A stretch of 64,000 nucleotides of DNA. Source: Pseudopedobacter alpinus (GTDB taxonomy: Bacteria; Bacteroidota; Bacteroidia; Sphingobacteriales; Sphingobacteriaceae). Shown piece after piece: positions 34,778 to 44,159 of this stretch. The stretch is taken from the NCBI RefSeq assembly GCF_042684645.1, contig NZ_JBHULV010000050.1:38703-102702 (forward strand), read 5' to 3'. The translations under genes and the position numbers were made by a program. The notes beneath the pieces were generated by a model. The model had not been told where the DNA came from. It made no database searches and saw only the letters and a list, made by a program, of their open reading frames with translations. Position 1 is the stretch's first letter; each line of letters begins with the position of its first letter.

Positions 34778-36467
34778 TTTTAATATTTTCTGTTGGTTTA
34801 AAAATAGCTTGTAATAAAAATCCAATTACAATTACTAAAACACAGCCAAATAGGTTAAGCCATAAGTACGCCATCCAATCATATTTATAAGCTATAAAAA
34901 CTAATATTTCTGTAGCTATAGCAGCATAAAATACAGCTTTAGCGCCAATGGCTTTAAAGTAAAATGCTACTAAAAATATGCCTAAAATGGTTCCGTAAAA
35001 TAATGAACCCAAGATATTAACGGCTTCTAATAAATTACCCAATTTACTGGCAAATAATGCCATGCCCACACTAATTACACCCCAAAACAAAGTAGTTAAC
35101 TTGCTAATATTTAGGTATTTTAAATCTGTACCCGTTTTGTTAATTAAGCGTTTGTAAATATCTACAGATGTTGTTGACGCCAAAGAATTTAATGCGCTAG
35201 CTGTAGAGCCCATTGATGCCATACAGACAATAGCAATTAACAACCCTATTAAGCCTTTTGGTAAGTATTTGGTAACAAAACTTAAAAAGATATAATTGGT
35301 GTCATCCAAATCGGCATCTTTATCATTTTTCTTCATTACAGCCAAAGCATCCGCTCTTTTTTGCTTTAGGTTTTCATTCGCATTTTTAACAGCTGTACTT
35401 GCTTCGGTAATTCCTTGTTCATTGTTTAATGCGTTTTCAAGAGCAATTACTTTTAAATTCTTATCGGCGAAAGCCAAATCAAAATCTTGCGCTCTATCTT
35501 TAAATTCGGCAGCGTAACTGGAGTTTTCTATTTTGTTAAGCTCATAAGTATTAAAAAAAACAGGTGGTTTTTGGTATTGATAAAATGTAAAAACTAAAAC
35601 ACCAATTAGTAAAATTAAAAACTGCATTGGTATTTTAAGCATGGCATTCATCAATAAACCCATACGGCTTTGCCCTACAGAACTTCCCGTTAAATAGCGC
35701 CCAACCTGTGATTGATCTGTACCAAAATAAGAAAGTTGAAGAAATAAACCACCAATAATCCCTGTCCAAACGGTGTAACGGTTATTTAAATCAAACTTCC
35801 AATCTATCACATTCATTTTATCCATTTTACCAGCAATGGCTAATGCTTTGGTAAAGCCAACGCTATCTGGCAAAAGTTTCACCACCATAAATCCAGCTAA
35901 AAACATCCCACAAAAAATAATGCTCATTTGTAGCATTTGGGTATAAGAAACTGCTTTTGTGCCACCATATACAGTGTAAAGTATCACTACACTGCCAATA
36001 AAAAGTGTTGTATAAGTGCTATTAATATCTAAAATGGTTGATAATATTATGGAGGGAGCATAAATGGTAATGCCAGTAGATAAGCCTCGTTGTATTAAAA
36101 ATAAAAAGGCGGTAAATGCCCTGGTTTTCAAATCAAAACGTTGTTCTAAAAACTCGTAAGCGGTATAAACTCTGAGTTTATGATATATGGGCACAAAGGT
36201 AACGCACAAAATAATCATGGCTAAGGGCAAGCCAAAGTAAAACTGTACAAAGCGCATTCCGTCTGAATATGCCAGGCCAGGGGCAGATAAAAAGGTGATT
36301 GCACTGGCTTGGGTAGCCATTACAGATAGCCCAACATGGTACCAAGGTAAAGATCTGTCTCCTAAAAGATAAGAATCTATGTTTTTGCTTCCTCTACTTT
36401 TGTAAATTCCGTAAACTACGATAAACAATATGGTGCAGGTTAATACAACCCAGTCTATCCAACTCAT
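34761..36467 (-). CDS. Sodium:solute symporter family protein
   Basis: SSS-family transporter with about 13 membrane helices in 568 aa. Characteristic segments are DWVVLTCTILFIVVYGIYKSRG, VGLSVMATQASAITFLSAPG, the loop VYGGTKAVSYTQMLQM, and SMGSTASALNSLASTTSVDIY (key part SMGSTASALNSLAST), which carries conserved sodium-site residues. A hydrophilic, Lys/Asp-rich insert of about 80 residues (about 320-400) interrupts the helices, as in many Bacteroidetes members. The substrate cannot be read from sequence. The HPP gene follows, overlapping it. Confidence 0.88.
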   Translation of the reverse strand: MSWIDWVVLTCTILFIVVYGIYKSRGSKNIDSYLLGDRSLPWYHVGLSVMATQASAITFLSAPGLAYSDGMRFVQFYFGLPLAMIILCVTFVPIYHKLRVYTAYEFLEQRFDLKTRAFTAFLFLIQRGLSTGITIYAPSIILSTILDINSTYTTLFIGSVVILYTVYGGTKAVSYTQMLQMSIIFCGMFLAGFMVVKLLPDSVGFTKALAIAGKMDKMNVIDWKFDLNNRYTVWTGIIGGLFLQLSYFGTDQSQVGRYLTGSSVGQSRMGLLMNAMLKIPMQFLILLIGVLVFTFYQYQKPPVFFNTYELNKIENSSYAAEFKDRAQDFDLAFADKNLKVIALENALNNEQGITEASTAVKNANENLKQKRADALAVMKKNDKDADLDDTNYIFLSFVTKYLPKGLIGLLIAIVCMASMGSTASALNSLASTTSVDIYKRLINKTGTDLKYLNISKLTTLFWGVISVGMALFASKLGNLLEAVNILGSLFYGTILGIFLVAFYFKAIGAKAVFYAAIATEILVFIAYKYDWMAYLWLNLFGCVLVIVIGFLLQAIFKPTENIKIEKQD

Positions 36468-36575
36468 GAAAAATAATTTGTAATGAGGTTAAATATAAAA
36501 ACAAGAAAAACCAGCCAACATACCACAAGTATGTAAAACTGGTTCCAGTTTTTTATAAAAGGAGGAAGCTCTTGC

Positions 36576-36755
36576 TTAGGCTTGATGCTCACGGCTTTTG
36601 TTAATCAAGAACTGAAACAGCCCGCCAGTTAACACACCTAAAATTGCACCAGTAATGATATGCCCTTCAACAGCCCAACCGCTTAAAACACCACAAACTA
36701 AGCCTATAACATAGTATAGCCAGTTGTACTTTTGATAGTCAAATTTTTCTTCCAT
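36576..36755 (-). CDS. Small two-helix membrane protein, 59 aa
   Basis: Open frame ATG (36755) to TAA (36576), too short for usual ORF cut-offs. It starts MEEKFDYQKYNW, then two hydrophobic helices, LYYVIGLVCGVLSGWAV and IITGAILGVLTGGLFQFLI, joined by a short EGH turn, and ends NKSREHQA. Codon use and glycine-rich helix packing look genuine. No family is recognised. It is convergent with nothing; the symporter lies 108 bases downstream on the same strand, so co-expression is possible. Confidence 0.7.
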   Translation of the reverse strand: MEEKFDYQKYNWLYYVIGLVCGVLSGWAVEGHIITGAILGVLTGGLFQFLINKSREHQA

Positions 36756-36969
36756 CGTTTTAATTGTTTATTTCCAAATTTAAGAGATTATGTTTTAAGA
36801 TGAAAGTTAATTCAGATAAGAAATCAAATTTGTAGGTAAAGCTTGATTAAGCCTATTTGTGTTGCAAGTTTTTTGATAAACTATTTTAAAAATCAGTAAA
36901 AATGGGTATTTGTAAGCTGTTATTAGGTTTTATTTTTACAGTATACCACAATCAAAAAAAACGCGAATT

Positions 36970-38031
36970 ATGAAAATTAGAAAATTAATAATGATTGCAA
37001 TTGCAACTGCCTTTGTTTCATCAATTCAAGCTCAGAGTTTGAGCGAGTTCAAACCTAATGATATGTCATTTGGTGTAAAAAAAGCAAAGAATGCCAAGAA
37101 AATCTATATCTCTGATTTCTCTGTTAACTATCAAATTTACAACGAAAAGCAAAAGTTTAAGCAAGGAGGATCTACCTTAGGTGGCGGAATGAGAGGTGAT
37201 GCAATGGCAGAAGCTTCTGTAGGTTTAGAAGGTTTAACAGAAAAAGATGTGCAACAAATAACAGATAAATTGTATAATGATTACGTTTCGAAAATTAAAG
37301 CATCTGGATTACAAATATTAACAGCAGAAGATGCTGCAAAAACAGAAACATATAGTGAATATGAAATAATTGATGGCGGTAAAGTAAGTTTAGCGCAGCT
37401 ACCGGGTACAATGGCTACCGCTCCAACTGGTTATAAATATTTTGTAAAAAAAGTAGCTAAATCTGGGAAAGAAAAATCTGGAGGATTTATGGGGAATAGC
37501 CAATTTTTATTCCCTAAACTGTCTAAAGAGTTAGATGATGCAATAATTTCTAAAGTAGATATTACCGTATTATTTGTAGAAGATAAAAATGCATTTCAAG
37601 GGAATGGAGTTAATATTAAAATTAAAACTAACTTACGTTTGGCTGCAAATGAAGGAATTATTATGACTGATGACAGCAAATCATTAGTGAAATTTAAAGG
37701 TCAGAATACAGTTGATATTGTAAATAGCGAAGTTAGTTTTTACCATGGTAAAATGGGTTTATCATCAACAACTAGTTATGTAGGTAGTTTAAGTAAACCG
37801 CTTTATATACAAGGTGTGATAGCTGATGAAAAGATACAAAGTTTTGCTACAGGAGGACTTTCGCAAGGTGTATCAACCATGTATGGCACTTACTTTTCCG
37901 TAAGAGACAACAAATCTACTACAACCAAAGTGATTCCGGTTGAACCTAAAAAGTTTAATGATGGAGTTTATATGGCAGCAAGTAAATTCATTGATTTTCA
38001 CATGTCTGCTTTCTTAAATGATCTGAAATAG
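36970..38031 (+). CDS. Secreted hypothetical protein with signal peptide
   Basis: 353 aa with a clear signal peptide (KIRKLIMIAIATAFVSSIQAQ, cleavage after QAQ). The mature part is a mostly beta-predicted sequence without recognised domains; it includes a Gly-rich stretch (GGSTLGGGMRGDAMAEASVG) and the segments FKPNDMSFGVKKAKN and SVSFYHGK-like turns. No catalytic motif or lipobox is visible, so it is probably periplasmic. It is monocistronic, with a strong terminator at 38057-38084. It remains an unknown. Confidence 0.75.
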   Translation: MKIRKLIMIAIATAFVSSIQAQSLSEFKPNDMSFGVKKAKNAKKIYISDFSVNYQIYNEKQKFKQGGSTLGGGMRGDAMAEASVGLEGLTEKDVQQITDKLYNDYVSKIKASGLQILTAEDAAKTETYSEYEIIDGGKVSLAQLPGTMATAPTGYKYFVKKVAKSGKEKSGGFMGNSQFLFPKLSKELDDAIISKVDITVLFVEDKNAFQGNGVNIKIKTNLRLAANEGIIMTDDSKSLVKFKGQNTVDIVNSEVSFYHGKMGLSSTTSYVGSLSKPLYIQGVIADEKIQSFATGGLSQGVSTMYGTYFSVRDNKSTTTKVIPVEPKKFNDGVYMAASKFIDFHMSAFLNDLK

Positions 38032-38056
38032 AATTTCAAAATCACTTAATAAAAAG

Positions 38057-38084
38057 CCGAATCCTAGCAGATTCGGTTTTTTTA
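38057..38084 (+). terminator. Terminator after secreted hypothetical
   Basis: Stem CCGAATC (38057-38063) / GATTCGG (38070-38076), loop CTAGCA, then a run of seven T. Confidence 0.82.
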
Positions 38085-38090
38085 TTGCAT

Positions 38091-38122
38091 AAAAAAGCGG
38101 CTGCAACCAAAGTTGCAACCGC
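38091..38122 (-). terminator. Minus-strand terminator after decayed gene
   Basis: Hairpin GCGGCTGCAAC (38097-38107) / GTTGCAACCGC (38112-38122) with one mismatch, followed on the minus strand by a run of six T. It lies directly after the minus-strand beta-barrel-like remnant, whose stop codon is at 38168. Confidence 0.5.
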
Positions 38123-38167
38123 ACCACAAACAATTGCATTTACAGCAATAATCTTTTATTTCTTGGC

Positions 38168-38299
38168 CTAAAAATATAGCTTAATTCCCAAAGTTATATA
38201 CCCAAAACCACGTAGATTTTTATAAACATCAAAATTGATTACAGTAGATATGAACTTGAAATAAATTACGTTCTTTGTTGATAGAATACAATTGCTCTA
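38168..38299 (-). pseudogene. Remnant of an outer-membrane beta-barrel C-terminus (tentative)
   Basis: A 43-codon open frame without a start, ending KNLRGFGYITLGIKLYF followed by TAG. The alternating aromatic pattern and terminal Phe are typical of the last strand of outer-membrane beta-barrels, and a minus-strand terminator follows. Upstream the frame is closed by a TAG at about 38300, so any larger gene is gone. The call rests on pattern only; a chance ORF is possible. Confidence 0.35.
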
Positions 38300-38357
38300 A
38301 TTAAGTGCTTAATTAAAAATTAGAACTTGTATTTACAATAATTACCATAAATATAAT

Positions 38358-39467
38358 ATGAAAAAAATAACCGATTTTTTTTGGTTTTGCTCTGGCGCAC
38401 ACATAACAACTTTAAAAAACCACCCTACAGAACATAATAAATATGTAGGTATTGGTGCAACCATATTTTTCACTGCATTATTTGCATGTTTATCTGGCGG
38501 GTATGCCATGTACTTTGTTTTTTCTGGTAGCACAGCCGCGGGTTTTTTCGCCATCTTTTTTGGATTAATTTGGGGTTTAGCCATTTTTAATATGGATAGG
38601 TACATTGTTGCCAGCATCAAAAAAACGGGTAGCACCAACCACCAAGTATTACAAGCTTTGCCACGTATTTTGCTAGCCATTATGATAGGTATTGTAATCT
38701 CAAGACCATTAGAGCTCAAAATTTTTGATAAGGAGATAAGGCAAAAATTAAAAACAAGCTACCTAAACGGACAACGTTCAAAAATTGATACCTTAAATAA
38801 AGCTTTTACCAATAAGTATAACTTAGAACTAGCAAAGTCTTTAGATTTAAAGACAGAGAAAGATTCTTTAGAAAAAGACATCAACCGTTCTCGCTATATT
38901 TTAAATCAAGAAGTTTTTGGTGATAAAACCAACCAAACCAGCGGAGTTACTGGCTACGGCACTTACGCTAAACAAAAGGAAGCTGTGGTAACACAAAAAC
39001 AACAGCGTTTAGAGCAAGTACGTTCAGAACTTTCTCAGATAGAGAAAATAATTAATACCCGTAAAGAAATTGAAGGTTTAAATAGTACCAAATTATTTAA
39101 CGAAAAACAATTGGATAGCCTATCTAATATAGCCGGTTTTGCCGATAGAAATTATGCTTTGGGTCAGCTATCTTTTAACCCAGATGGCACCCGTGATGTA
39201 GATACTTATTTAGCAATTTCTTTTATCTCTTTTCTGTTTATCCTATTAGAGTGCCTACCTGTTTTTGTGAAGCTGATGAGTGATAGAGGCCCCTACGATG
39301 TTGCATTGCAACACACCGAAGAAGTTGCGGTTTATAAAAGTGAAAAAGAAAAAGAACACTTGTTTAGCGTTACAGACAATGTACATGATACCCGCAACCA
39401 GGAAGAAAGTGAAAAAGGCAAAATACTTGTGAAAAGAAAGGTGAAAAAAGACTTAGAAGAAAGTTAG
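38358..39467 (+). CDS. DUF4407 domain-containing membrane protein
   Basis: 369 aa. Starts with KKITDFFWFCSGAHI (family signature) and has three membrane segments in the first 125 residues (YVGIGATIFFTALFACLSGGY, AGFFAIFFGLIWGLAIFNMDRY in parts, ILLAIMIGIVISRPLELKIF). A long charged coiled-coil-like middle (about 140-245, with LNGQRSKIDTLN and QLEQVRSELSQIEKI) follows, then a fourth helix (YLAISFISFLFILLECLPVFV) and a Lys-rich tail. The function of DUF4407 is unknown. It lies alone, facing rnc convergently. Confidence 0.88.
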   Translation: MKKITDFFWFCSGAHITTLKNHPTEHNKYVGIGATIFFTALFACLSGGYAMYFVFSGSTAAGFFAIFFGLIWGLAIFNMDRYIVASIKKTGSTNHQVLQALPRILLAIMIGIVISRPLELKIFDKEIRQKLKTSYLNGQRSKIDTLNKAFTNKYNLELAKSLDLKTEKDSLEKDINRSRYILNQEVFGDKTNQTSGVTGYGTYAKQKEAVVTQKQQRLEQVRSELSQIEKIINTRKEIEGLNSTKLFNEKQLDSLSNIAGFADRNYALGQLSFNPDGTRDVDTYLAISFISFLFILLECLPVFVKLMSDRGPYDVALQHTEEVAVYKSEKEKEHLFSVTDNVHDTRNQEESEKGKILVKRKVKKDLEES

Positions 39468-39677
39468 TTTTTGAAAAATAAGGTTAGCTTTTCATAGGTT
39501 AATGCAGTCTGGTTTTCCGCTATAGTTTTTGCGCAATTCGCTCAAATTCCTACGCAACCAAAAAGCTGCCGCTGCCCCCCAGTTTAGGTATTTTGGCAGC
39601 TGCAAAGCACTTTGGTTTTTAACCTTAACTGTCCTGCAATTAATTTAAACCGAAGCAATTAAATAATTAGATCTATA
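39468..39677. other. Non-coding interval between convergent genes
   Basis: About 210 bases with a locally GC-richer patch (39565-39610, GCTGCCGCTGCCCCCCAG and later GGCAGCTGC) that can fold but has no clean T-run. No gene or recognised repeat could be supported. It may contain the terminators of DUF4407 and rnc. Confidence 0.4.
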
Positions 39678-40406
39678 CTATATGCCCAATTGCTCGCAGG
39701 TTTTCTCTGCTGCAAATTTTTCTGCATTCTTTTTACTGTAATCTGTACCACTTGCCATTGCCTCACCGTCAATAGTAACTTGTACTGTAAAAAGCTTAGC
39801 GCTATCGCCATCAGGGTTGGCCATAGGTTCAAAAGAAATATCTTTTGAATGGCGTTGGCACCATTCAATTAATTTACTTTTAAAATTTGTTTCTGTGAGT
39901 TCTAATGTGTGAATATCAATGTGGGGTTTAATAATTCTTTCTGCTAAAAAATCTTTGGTAAAGTTATAGCCTTTATCAAGGTAAATTGCGCCAATTAAAG
40001 CTTCAAAAGCATCGCCTAATAAAGAACTTTGCTTTGAACTTACGTTAACCGTTTTAGCATCAAACTCAACTAGTTCTTGAAAACCTAACTTTCTACCTAA
40101 TTGATTAAGGTTTGCCCTACGCACTATTTTAGAGCGCATTTCTGTTAAAAAGCCTTCTTCTTTGTAAGGGTATAATTTAAAAAGAACTTCTGCAACTACA
40201 GAACCTAATACTGCATCTCCTAAAAACTCTAACCTTTCGTTACTACTTTTAGCACCATTCTTTAAAACCAACGCCATAGACCTATGCCTAAAAGCCATTT
40301 TGTATAAAGATAAATTACCAGGCACAAAGCCCAATAAATTTTTTAGTGCCTTTACGTACTTACGATCTGGTGAAAGATGAAGCTTATAAATTCTTGATAG
40401 AGGCAT
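39678..40406 (-). CDS. rnc: Ribonuclease III
   Basis: Double-strand-specific endoribonuclease in rRNA and mRNA processing. The RNase III domain has NERLEFLGDAVLGSVVAEVLF (signature ERLEFLGDAVL) and LLGDAFEALIGAIYLDKG, with the catalytic acidic residues. The C-terminal double-stranded RNA-binding domain spans about 175-242 (FKSKLIEWCQRH, GSGTDYSKKNAEKFAAEK-like). The length of 242 aa is typical. It is downstream of fabF, as in other Bacteroidetes (acpP-fabF-rnc). Confidence 0.94.
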   Translation of the reverse strand: MPLSRIYKLHLSPDRKYVKALKNLLGFVPGNLSLYKMAFRHRSMALVLKNGAKSSNERLEFLGDAVLGSVVAEVLFKLYPYKEEGFLTEMRSKIVRRANLNQLGRKLGFQELVEFDAKTVNVSSKQSSLLGDAFEALIGAIYLDKGYNFTKDFLAERIIKPHIDIHTLELTETNFKSKLIEWCQRHSKDISFEPMANPDGDSAKLFTVQVTIDGEAMASGTDYSKKNAEKFAAEKTCEQLGI

Positions 40407-40463
40407 TCAAATAATTAATCGCTATGGTACAAATTTGAATGTAAGACAAGCAAAATGCAGCTA

Positions 40464-41717
40464 TTACTCTTCAAACTTTTTAAATATTACAGAAGCATTA
40501 TGTCCGCCAAAACCAAAAGTATTTGAAAGGGCGTATTTAATTTCTCTTTTTTGAGCCTTATTAAACGTTAAGTTCAATTTAGGATCAATTGCAGGGTCGT
40601 CTGTAAAGTGATTAATAGTTGGTGGAATTATTCCATTTTGTAAAGCTAAAATACAAGCAATAGACTCAATTGCACCAGCAGCACCTAATAAATGGCCTGT
40701 CATAGATTTTGTTGAGCTTATGTTTACTTTATAAGCATGTTCGCCAAATAAATTAACAATTGCTGTTGTCTCGCTAATGTCTCCTAATGGGGTAGAAGTA
40801 CCATGAACATTAATGTAGTCAATGTCGGTAGTTTTTAAACCTGCATCTTCTAATGCAGATTGCATTACTAATTTAGCACCCAAACCTTCTGGGTGTGGCG
40901 CAGTAATATGGTTAGCATCGGCACTCATGCCTCCACCTACTATTTCTGCATAAATTTTTGCTCCACGAGCTTTTGCGTGTTCTAATTCTTCTAAAATAAT
41001 TGTTCCGGCACCTTCACCAGCTACAAAGCCATCTCTGTCTTTGTCAAATGGGCGTGATGCAGTTTGTGGATCATCATTTCTTGTAGATAGCGCATGCATT
41101 GCGTTAAAGCCGCCAATTCCGGCTTCATTTAAAATAGCCTCAGAACCACCAGATACAATCATATCTGCTCTACCTAATCTAATGTAAGTAAAAGCATCAA
41201 TTAATGCATTTGTTGATGAAGCACAAGCAGATACACAAGAAAAATTAGGTCCTCGTAAACCATACTTCATAGAAATATGACCTGGCGCAATGTCAATTAT
41301 CATTTTAGGAATAAAAAATGGGTTTAACCTAGGCGTTCCATCGCCTTTGGCAAACTCCATAATTTCATCTAAAAATGTTTTCAATCCGCCAATACCAGAA
41401 CCCCAAATCACACCAATTCTATTGGTGTTTAATTTTTCAAAGTCTAAGCCTGCATCTTTTACTGCTTCCGCAGTAGCAACTAAAGCATATTGAACAAATG
41501 GGTCTATTTTTCGAGCTTCTTTTTTCTCTAAATAATCCTCAGCAACAAAGTTTTTCACTTCACATGCAAACTTCGTTTTGAATTTTTCAGTATCAAAACG
41601 GGTCATAAGAGCAGCACCGCTTACTCCATTTACTAATCCATCCCAGTATTCTGGAACGGTTTTACCAATGGGAGTAAGCGCCCCTAATCCTGTAACAACA
41701 ACTCTTTTAAGCTCCAT
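40464..41717 (-). CDS. fabF: Beta-ketoacyl-ACP synthase II
   Basis: Condensing enzyme of fatty acid elongation, 417 aa. Catalytic triad: Cys165 in SACASSTNAL, His305 in VHGTSTPLGD and His342 in GHLLGAAGAIES. Other family features are VVVTGLGALTPIG at the N-terminus and ALSNTFGFGGHNASV at the C-terminus. It follows the acyl carrier protein gene (acpP) by 19 bases and precedes rnc. Confidence 0.95.
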   Translation of the reverse strand: MELKRVVVTGLGALTPIGKTVPEYWDGLVNGVSGAALMTRFDTEKFKTKFACEVKNFVAEDYLEKKEARKIDPFVQYALVATAEAVKDAGLDFEKLNTNRIGVIWGSGIGGLKTFLDEIMEFAKGDGTPRLNPFFIPKMIIDIAPGHISMKYGLRGPNFSCVSACASSTNALIDAFTYIRLGRADMIVSGGSEAILNEAGIGGFNAMHALSTRNDDPQTASRPFDKDRDGFVAGEGAGTIILEELEHAKARGAKIYAEIVGGGMSADANHITAPHPEGLGAKLVMQSALEDAGLKTTDIDYINVHGTSTPLGDISETTAIVNLFGEHAYKVNISSTKSMTGHLLGAAGAIESIACILALQNGIIPPTINHFTDDPAIDPKLNLTFNKAQKREIKYALSNTFGFGGHNASVIFKKFEE

Positions 41718-41736
41718 TTATTCAATTAAGCAATAA

Positions 41737-41973
41737 TTACTTTACATTTTTTTCCAAGTAAGCGATAGCTTGACCAACAGTGCTGATGTTTTCTGCTTGA
41801 TCATCTGGGATAGCCACGTTAAATTCTTTCTCAAATTCCATGATCAATTCAACGGTGTCTAATGAGTCAGCACCTAAATCGTTAGTGAAAGAAGCCTCTG
41901 GTGTTACTTCACCTTCGTCTACACCTAGTTTTTCAACGATAATTGCTTTTACTCTTGAAGCGATATCAGACAT
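41737..41973 (-). CDS. acpP: Acyl carrier protein
   Basis: 78 aa, strongly acidic. The phosphopantetheine attachment serine is S37 in LGADSLDTVEL. It carries the growing acyl chain for FabF and other enzymes. First gene of the acpP-fabF-rnc operon, with a 19-base gap to fabF. Divergent from the IPExxxVDY gene. Phosphopantetheinylation could be by the Sfp-type enzyme encoded at 16.8 kb (inference). Confidence 0.95.
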   Translation of the reverse strand: MSDIASRVKAIIVEKLGVDEGEVTPEASFTNDLGADSLDTVELIMEFEKEFNVAIPDDQAENISTVGQAIAYLEKNVK

Positions 41974-42117
41974 AATACTTATAATTAAGGGTTAAAAATT
42001 CTGTGCAAAGAAAAATAAATTCTTTCAAATATCAAACCTTTTTGTTTTTGCTTTAAATTTGCGGCTCAATATTTTACTTAAACTGGTTTATAAACACCGA
42101 AATTAACCTTTATTATT

Positions 42118-42534
42118 TTGAATAAAAAATTATTAGAGTTAGAATTCGATTTTGACTTCAAATTGATTGCAATAACGTCTCCATTGAAGGATTACAGGCT
42201 ATGTTTTGTGATTAATAAATTTACAGAAACCGACTTTAGAAAAGATGAAGACCTAGAAATTGAACTTAAAAACAAGCCTAAAAATTATTTTTCAAGATAT
42301 TTATATTTTCCTGAAAATACCGAGTGTGAATTCAATTTTATAGCTAATAAAGGTTTAGATGGATATTTAATACCCGAAATGAAGGAGGTTGATTTTTTTA
42401 TCATAATAAAAGAATTTATTGATGAAGAAGACTTTGATCTTTTTATATCACAATTAAAGAAAATTAAAGAAATACAGGCTGTTGTAGAAATAAATCCTAA
42501 AATCATAAAATCTAAAGATAATTTACTTTTTTAA
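42118..42534 (+). CDS. IPExxxVDY family protein
   Basis: 138 aa, a small Bacteroidetes protein family named from its central motif. Here the motif reads IPEMKEVDF, with Phe replacing the final Tyr. The N-terminus KKLLELEFDFDFKLIAI matches the family; no ATG is available, so TTG 42118 is used. Divergent from acpP and upstream of pyk, the standard arrangement in this phylum. The function is unknown. Confidence 0.85.
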   Translation: MNKKLLELEFDFDFKLIAITSPLKDYRLCFVINKFTETDFRKDEDLEIELKNKPKNYFSRYLYFPENTECEFNFIANKGLDGYLIPEMKEVDFFIIIKEFIDEEDFDLFISQLKKIKEIQAVVEINPKIIKSKDNLLF

Positions 42535-42628
42535 TTGCAATTTGAGTTAGTGTGAAAAATACACTACTTTTGGTAGTTAATGAATTAGAAATATCCAATA
42601 TCTCTAGAACTAAAGAATTAAAAAATAT

Positions 42629-44059
42629 ATGAAAATTGTTCAAAAAAAAACCAAGATTGTTGCAACTCTTGGTCCTGCATCATCAAACAAAGACGTTTTA
42701 TTATCAATGATTAAGGCTGGTGTAGATGTTTGCCGTTTAAATTTTTCTCATGGTAAAGCAGAAGATCATCAAGAAGCAATTAATACCATTAGAGAAATTA
42801 ATAGAAAATATAAAACCAACGTTGGTATTCTTGCCGATTTACAAGGCCCTAAAATTAGAATTGGCTTGGTAAAAGACGGTGGTGTTAATTTAATTAATGG
42901 CGCACAAGTTAAAATAACTACAAAAGAATGTATTGGTGACGATAACCAAATTTACATTACTTACGAAACTTTTCCACAAGATGTTAAAGCTGGTGAGGTA
43001 ATTTTATTAGATGATGGAAAATTGCAGTTAAAAGTAATTGAAACCAACAGAAAAGATACTGTAATTTGTGAGGTTGTACATGGTGGAGTTTTAACTAGCC
43101 GTAAAGGTGTAAATTTACCAAATACAAAGGTTTCTATCCCATCTTTAACAGAAGAAGACTTAATTAATTTAGATTTTGCTTTAGCAAATGATATTGAATG
43201 GATTGGTTTATCTTTTGTGCGTACTGCCGAAGATATTATTGATTTAAAGCGTATCATTAGTCGTAGCGGAAAAACTTCTAGAGTTATTGCTAAAATTGAA
43301 AAACCAGAAGCAATTGATAATATTGATGCAATTATTGAGGTTACAGATGGCGTAATGGTTGCCCGTGGAGATTTAGGTGTTGAAATGCCTTTAGAAGAAG
43401 TACCAGTTTTACAGAAAATGATTGCTCATAAATGTAATAAGGCTTCTAAACCTGTAATTGTTGCTACTCAAATGTTAGAGAGTATGATTACCACTCCACG
43501 CCCAACTAGAGCAGAGGTTAATGATGTTGCAAACTCAGTTTTAGATGGTGCGGATGCTGTAATGTTAAGTGGCGAAACTTCTGTTGGTGAGTTTCCGTTA
43601 ATAGTAATTGAAACCATGAGCAAAATTGTACGCCATGTTGAAGATACTTCTTACCCTTACTATAAAGCGAAAGAATTTGATGAAACTTCTGCAACTTATA
43701 TGACGGATGCTGTATGTAGTTCTGCAGTGTTTCTAGCAGAAAAAACTAACGCAGCAGGTATTGTAGCTATGACGTCTTCTGGTTACACAGCTTTCCAAAT
43801 TTGTGCTCACAGACCAAAAGCCGGAACTTTCATTTTTACATCTAATAATAATTTATTAAACACTTTGAGTTTATTGTGGGGTGTAAAAGGCTTTTACTAC
43901 GATAAATTTGAAAGTACTGACCAAACTATTAGCGAGGTAAATAAAATTTTGAAAGCTGAAAAAATTATCGAATCTGGCGATATTATTATCAATACAGCAG
44001 CTATTCCTATTGAGAAAAAAGGAAAAACTAACATGATTAAAGTAAGTATTGTTGAGTAA
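42629..44059 (+). CDS. pyk: Pyruvate kinase
   Basis: Converts phosphoenolpyruvate and ADP to pyruvate and ATP. The 476-aa protein has TKIVATLGPASSN, VCRLNFSHG, DLQGPKIRIG, KIEKPEAIDNIDAII (active-site Lys/Glu region), MVARGDLGVEMP and the effector-region motif PRPTRAEVNDVANSVLDG. The length fits the form without the extra C-terminal phosphotransfer domain. Ends in a strong bidirectional terminator shared with ilvE. Confidence 0.95.
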   Translation: MKIVQKKTKIVATLGPASSNKDVLLSMIKAGVDVCRLNFSHGKAEDHQEAINTIREINRKYKTNVGILADLQGPKIRIGLVKDGGVNLINGAQVKITTKECIGDDNQIYITYETFPQDVKAGEVILLDDGKLQLKVIETNRKDTVICEVVHGGVLTSRKGVNLPNTKVSIPSLTEEDLINLDFALANDIEWIGLSFVRTAEDIIDLKRIISRSGKTSRVIAKIEKPEAIDNIDAIIEVTDGVMVARGDLGVEMPLEEVPVLQKMIAHKCNKASKPVIVATQMLESMITTPRPTRAEVNDVANSVLDGADAVMLSGETSVGEFPLIVIETMSKIVRHVEDTSYPYYKAKEFDETSATYMTDAVCSSAVFLAEKTNAAGIVAMTSSGYTAFQICAHRPKAGTFIFTSNNNLLNTLSLLWGVKGFYYDKFESTDQTISEVNKILKAEKIIESGDIIINTAAIPIEKKGKTNMIKVSIVE

Positions 44060-44090
44060 TTTTTGAAGCTTAAAACAAAAAATAATCCTT

Positions 44091-44131
44091 AAAAAAAAGG
44101 TCTCGAAATTTAATTTCGAGACCTTTTTTTG
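44091..44131. terminator. Bidirectional terminator between pyk and ilvE
   Basis: An 18-bp A/T-flanked stem: AAAGGTCTCGAAAT pairs with ATTTCGAGACCTTT around a 3-base loop, with A and T runs extending the stem on either side. Both genes converge on it. Confidence 0.85.
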
Positions 44132-44159
44132 TGTTGTAAATAATTATAAATGGACTATT

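Noticed and set aside
34778..34825. ATG 34825 as the HPP gene start
   Set aside because: 65-base overlap with the symporter coding end and extra residues without family support.
38342..38719. Minus-strand 125-codon ORF over the DUF4407 start
   Set aside because: Antisense shadow of the membrane helices of DUF4407.
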